DNA of 64,000 nucleotides from Zobellia galactanivorans (lineage in GTDB: Bacteria > Bacteroidota > Bacteroidia > Flavobacteriales > Flavobacteriaceae). The stretch is from the NCBI RefSeq assembly GCF_000973105.1, contig NC_015844.1, positions 4,646,501-4,710,500 on the forward strand, written 5' to 3'. The notes beneath the pieces were generated by a model. The model saw only the letters and a list, made by a program, of their open reading frames with translations. It did no database searches and was not told the DNA's origin. A program made the position numbers and the translations under genes. Positions 61,200 through 64,000 of the stretch are shown here, one piece after another. Every line of letters begins with the position of its first letter. Positions within the stretch are counted from its first letter, which is position 1.

Positions 61200-62205
61200 A
61201 CCTGAGTTCGATTAATAATATTTGATTATTAGACAGCAAAAAAGATAGATTTTTAGTAAATTAAAGTGTTGAAAATCAATTTTTTAATCTAAAAATCTAT
61301 CTATGATAATTTACTCTAAAGTTAGAAATTTTCTGTTTAGTCGATGAATTTTGTAAGGAATATGCTGAAGTAGTGGATAAAGCCCTTATTGGGAATAAAG
61401 CAAAGCGTCCTTCGATAATGTCTCAAAGTGAAATAATCACACTAGCAATTATTTTCCAATTAAGTGGGTTTAGAACCTTTAAACACTTCTATGTTTTCTA
61501 TGTAAAGACTCATATGAAAAATGATTTTCCTGCCACAGTTTCCTATAATAGATTTACAGAACTAATGCAAGAGAACTTAATGGCTATGACTTTGTTTTTA
61601 AAAACCTGCTGTTTGGGTGATTGCTCTGGAATATCATTTATTGACTCTACTCCTGTAAGGGTCCGCAAGAATAAACGAATACACAATCATAAAGTCTTTA
61701 AGGGTATTGCTACTACTGGTAGGTCTACCATGGGTTGGTTTCACGGTTTTAAGTTGCACATTATCATAAATGACAAAGGGGAGATTTTAAACTTCACAAT
61801 TACACAGGCTAACGTAGACGATAGGGAGCCATTAAAGAAAGAGCGGTTTCTAGACAAAATTTACGGGAAGTTATTCGCCGACAAAGGCTACATAGGAAAA
61901 GATTTAATGCAGATGCTCTTTGTTGATGGCGTACACCTAATCACATCGGTTAGAAACAACATGAAGAATTCACTAATGACCATGAGTGATAAAATTTTAC
62001 TTAGAAAACGTTCCGTAATAGAGACCGTCAATGATGAACTCAAAAACATCTGCCAAATAGAACATTCAAGACATAGAAGCTTTGGTAATTTCTTGGTAAA
62101 TATTATCGCAGGGCTTATTGCATATAGCTTCCTGCCAAAAAACCAAGTATCAAATTTCAAACCATAAAAACTAATCAAACAACTTTGTTTTAATCGAACT
62201 CAGGT
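61200..62205 (+). mobile_element. IS982-family insertion sequence, copy 2 (1006 bp)
   Basis: It has the same ACCTGAGTTCGATTAA ends as copy 1 and the same orientation. It differs from copy 1 by a few substitutions and three small indels and keeps the longest transposase frame. It probably represents the functional form, apart from the N-terminal frame problem shared by both copies. Confidence 0.93.
61373..62167 (+). CDS. IS982-family transposase (copy 2), N-terminus in doubt
   Basis: From GTG 61373 the frame gives 264 residues with the DDE acids in [20 protein letters not shown] and [10 protein letters not shown]. Upstream, the same frame encodes the IS982-like N-terminus [20 protein letters not shown] but has no ATG or GTG before a stop at 61307. 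The natural ATG (61303) is one frame off and ends after 14 codons ([14 protein letters not shown]). So either translation begins at GTG 61373, a +1 shift joins the two, or the gene is damaged. Both IS copies share this state. Confidence 0.82.
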   Translation: MDKALIGNKAKRPSIMSQSEIITLAIIFQLSGFRTFKHFYVFYVKTHMKNDFPATVSYNRFTELMQENLMAMTLFLKTCCLGDCSGISFIDSTPVRVRKNKRIHNHKVFKGIATTGRSTMGWFHGFKLHIIINDKGEILNFTITQANVDDREPLKKERFLDKIYGKLFADKGYIGKDLMQMLFVDGVHLITSVRNNMKNSLMTMSDKILLRKRSVIETVNDELKNICQIEHSRHRSFGNFLVNIIAGLIAYSFLPKNQVSNFKP

Positions 62206-62210
62206 CCATA
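62206..62210 (+). repeat. Outer 5-bp direct repeat, right copy (CCATA)
   Basis: CCATA directly follows IS copy 2 and matches 57541-57545. Confidence 0.75.
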
Positions 62211-62216
62211 ATACAT

Positions 62217-62276
62217 ACCGTTCCTAGTGTAGAAGCTGTTCTTTTTCAGTATTTTGTACTAGGAACGGTTTTTTGT
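62217..62276 (+). terminator. Intrinsic terminator, probably the original one of SusCD locus 2
   Basis: ACCGTTCCTAGT (62217-62228) pairs with ACTAGGAACGGT (62258-62269), followed by six Ts. No plus-strand gene ends nearby other than the IS transposase; with the insertion removed, it would lie about 80 bases after the sulfatase stop. Confidence 0.72.
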
Positions 62277-62424
62277 TATCCAAAAAAAATCGATATTTGC
62301 CCCATCATGAAGTTATAGAAATTATGTTTCGTATAGATGTCGTTAGGCCTTTGTCCTAAATTAATCGAACCTTCTTCGTTCGGTTTTGACATGTCTTCCT
62401 TTTTTCAACATAATTTCTTTTCAA

Positions 62425-63834
62425 ATGCCACATATAAATAGAATTACCTTAAAAAGACTGTTTCAGCACTTTATCGTTGCCGTTACGGGCAAAGAAACAG
62501 AGTTTACTTCCGGAAGCATCCGTAAGGCCATTTTTATGCTTTCCATCCCCATGATCTTGGAGATGATGATGGAGTCTATTTTCGCCATTGTAGATATTGC
62601 CTATGTTTCACAGGTAAGTGTAAATGCCGTCGCCACCATTGGTCTGACCGAATCGGTAGTGACCTTGGTCTATGCCGTTGCCATAGGACTTAGCATGGCG
62701 GCAACGGCCATAGTAGCCCGAAGAATAGGGGCGAAGGATGTAAAGGGCGCCCAAGAAGCGGCGGTGCAGGCCATAGCCTTGGGTGTCTTGGTTTCGCTTA
62801 TAGTCGGGGTACTAGGGTTTATATATGCCAAGGATATTCTGGCCTTAATGGGGGCGGAACCCGACTTGATAGCCGAAGGCTCCGGTTATACGAAACTCTT
62901 GTTGGGCGGTAACATCACCATTTTGCTATTGTTCCTGATCAACGCCATATTCAGGGGGGCAGGCGATGCTTCCGTGGCCATGTGGGCCTTGGTGCTTTCC
63001 AATGGACTCAATATTATTCTAGACCCCGTATTTATTTTTGGTTGGGGGCCTATACCGGAGTATGGGGTCATGGGGGCGGCCATAGCTACCAATATTGGCA
63101 GGGGAGCGGCCGTTGTGTTTCAATTGGCGGTCTTGTTCTTTGGTTGGAGCCGAATACAGATCGGGTTTAAGGACATGGTAATCCGTTTTGGGGTAATGCT
63201 CAACCTTGTAAAGGTATCGCTCGGAGGTATCGCCCAATTCCTGATAGGTACATCCAGTTGGGTATTTCTCATGCGGATGATGTCGGAATTTGGCAGTGAG
63301 GTCTTGGCAGGCTACACTATAGCCATTAGGGTCATGCTGTTTACTTTGATGCCCTCTTGGGGGATGAGCAATGCAGCGGCAACCCTAGTGGGCCAAAACC
63401 TTGGGGCGAAACAGCCCGATCGCGCGGAAACCTCGGTTTGGAAGACGGGAAAATACAATGCCTGGTTTATGGGCATTGTTTCTTTGGTCTACCTCTTCTT
63501 TGCATATGATATCGTAGGTTGGTTCAATACGAATCCTGTAGTGGTTGAAAATGGCGGTCTATGCCTTCAGATTATAGCGGTGGGCTACGTGTTCTATGCC
63601 TATGGCATGGTCGTGACCCAAGCTTTTAACGGGGCAGGTGATACCGGTACACCGACCAAACTGAACCTTATTGCTTTTTGGTTGTTTCAGTTGCCTTTCG
63701 CCTATTTAACGGCCATTGCGTTTCAATGGGGGGCAATGGGCGTATTCGTCGCCATTACTGCCGCAGAGATACTATTGGCCGTCATCTCTATGGTGTGGTT
63801 TAAAAAAGGGAAGTGGAAAAAGGTCAGTGTCTAA
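62425..63834 (+). CDS. MATE-family multidrug/toxin exporter
   Basis: A 469-residue inner-membrane protein from ATG 62425; a TTG 39 bases upstream would extend it. It has two homologous sets of six helices. The N-terminal set includes IRKAIFMLSIPMILEMMMESIFAIVDIAYVSQ and IGLSMAATAIVARRIGAKD. The second set begins VKVSLGGIAQFLIGTSSWVFLMRM and includes SNAAATLVGQNLGAKQPDRAE, and NGAGDTGTPTKLNLIAFWLFQLP lies near the end. MATE proteins export cationic compounds against Na+ or H+. It is unrelated to the insertion next to it. Confidence 0.94.
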   Translation: MPHINRITLKRLFQHFIVAVTGKETEFTSGSIRKAIFMLSIPMILEMMMESIFAIVDIAYVSQVSVNAVATIGLTESVVTLVYAVAIGLSMAATAIVARRIGAKDVKGAQEAAVQAIALGVLVSLIVGVLGFIYAKDILALMGAEPDLIAEGSGYTKLLLGGNITILLLFLINAIFRGAGDASVAMWALVLSNGLNIILDPVFIFGWGPIPEYGVMGAAIATNIGRGAAVVFQLAVLFFGWSRIQIGFKDMVIRFGVMLNLVKVSLGGIAQFLIGTSSWVFLMRMMSEFGSEVLAGYTIAIRVMLFTLMPSWGMSNAAATLVGQNLGAKQPDRAETSVWKTGKYNAWFMGIVSLVYLFFAYDIVGWFNTNPVVVENGGLCLQIIAVGYVFYAYGMVVTQAFNGAGDTGTPTKLNLIAFWLFQLPFAYLTAIAFQWGAMGVFVAITAAEILLAVISMVWFKKGKWKKVSV

Positions 63835-63874
63835 TCGGCTTTTTGTAACTTTATCCTTCTAAATTCTTGAAATT

Positions 63875-64000
63875 ATGCAGCAGAAGAAAATAGGCCTCAA
63901 TACGATATGTACCCATGTGGGCGAGGTGAAAGATGAACAGTTTAAAGGAGCGGTTTCCCCACTTTATATGAGTAGTTCGTATGCCTTTGAAGACGTTGAT
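63875..64000 (+). CDS. 5' end of a Cys/Met-metabolism PLP-dependent enzyme (partial)
   Basis: ATG 63875 opens a frame that is still running at the window edge (42 residues). The beginning, LNTICTHVGEVKDEQFKGAVSPLYMSSSYAFEDVD, has the T-H-x-G and AVSPLYMSSSYAF elements of the cystathionine gamma-synthase/beta-lyase and methionine gamma-lyase family. It lies 40 bases after the MATE gene. Which reaction it catalyses cannot be told from the N-terminus. Confidence 0.8.
   Translation, partial: MQQKKIGLNTICTHVGEVKDEQFKGAVSPLYMSSSYAFEDVD

Larger units (their letters stand above)
57541..62210. other. IS982-flanked insertion with matching outer and inner flanks
   Basis: The insertion reads CCATA, IS copy 1, TTATA, cassette of 2.6 kb, TTATA, IS copy 2, CCATA. 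Both IS copies are in the same orientation. The cassette is visibly AT-richer than the genes on either side and carries a Rid-family gene and a FAD oxidase gene on the minus strand. Matching outer 5-mers mark the insertion of the whole unit; matching inner 5-mers mark one IS insertion in a circular donor. Without the insertion the sulfatase gene would sit about 80 bases from the terminator at 62217. Confidence 0.8.

Noticed and set aside
61303-61373. Programmed -1 frameshift in the IS982 transposase
   Set aside because: The needed shift from the ATG frame to the conserved frame is +1, and the AAATTTTC run is not a usual +1 site.
57541-62210. Two independent IS982 insertions
   Set aside because: Each IS would then have its own identical repeats on both sides. 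The flanks instead match across the pair (CCATA outside, TTATA inside).
1-64000. CRISPR arrays, prophage, integrons, plasmid origin
   Set aside because: No regularly spaced repeats, no phage structural genes, no attC-like series and no replication gene were seen in the window.

Overview
The window looks like the chromosome of a marine member of Bacteroidota, class Flavobacteriia, of the Zobellia/Maribacter kind. Direct signs are SusC/SusD outer-membrane pairs with ECF sigma and FecR regulators, a type IX secretion (T9SS) C-terminal sorting domain, TAnnTTTG-type promoter elements, lipoprotein polysaccharide hydrolases and a ResB-CcsA fusion. The genus is inference.

Layout. 1-7.5 kb: tail of an EEP-family hydrolase, an ECF sigma factor without a FecR partner, a ThuA-like protein with a sugar-isomerase-like protein, two tandem GH10 endo-xylanase lipoproteins, a small exported protein and a six-bladed-propeller (SMP-30-like) protein: a small xylan-use locus. 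7.7-11.7 kb: a TrpB without TrpA, a gene-poor gap with a possible gene remnant, a secreted DNA/RNA endonuclease and a CAU tRNA. 11.8-35.2 kb: mostly housekeeping genes (START-like protein, PabC-like aminotransferase, YqgE, HU, Fmt, RecQ, DUF493, DUF4290, MurA, a photolyase operon, DUF2911, a PIG-L / microprotein / Na+ symporter operon, and a DUF2520-KdsC-Maf-lipoprotein-MscS operon). 35.5-38.7 kb: cytochrome c maturation ResB-CcsA fusion. 38.7-45.9 kb: a first sigma/FecR/SusC/SusD locus with no enzyme. 46.2-57.5 kb: a second sigma/FecR/SusC/SusD locus followed by a PhoD-like phosphoesterase and a formylglycine sulfatase. 57.5-62.2 kb: two direct IS982-family copies flanking an AT-rich cassette that encodes a Rid-family protein and a bicovalent-type FAD oxidase. 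62.4-64 kb: a MATE exporter and the start of a Cys/Met-metabolism PLP enzyme.

How the parts work together. Both SusC proteins carry an N-terminal STN signalling domain, so each probably controls its own locus through FecR and ECF sigma. The second locus would import a glycan or phospho/sulfo-ester from which PhoD and the sulfatase strip phosphate and sulfate. The two GH10 lipoproteins could cut xylan, but no xylan-specific transporter is visible here.

The most striking structure is the IS982 pair. Its outer flanks match each other (CCATA/CCATA) and its inner flanks match each other (TTATA/TTATA). That is the pattern left when a circular molecule carrying one IS fuses with the chromosome. The inserted cassette separates the sulfatase gene from what was probably its terminator.
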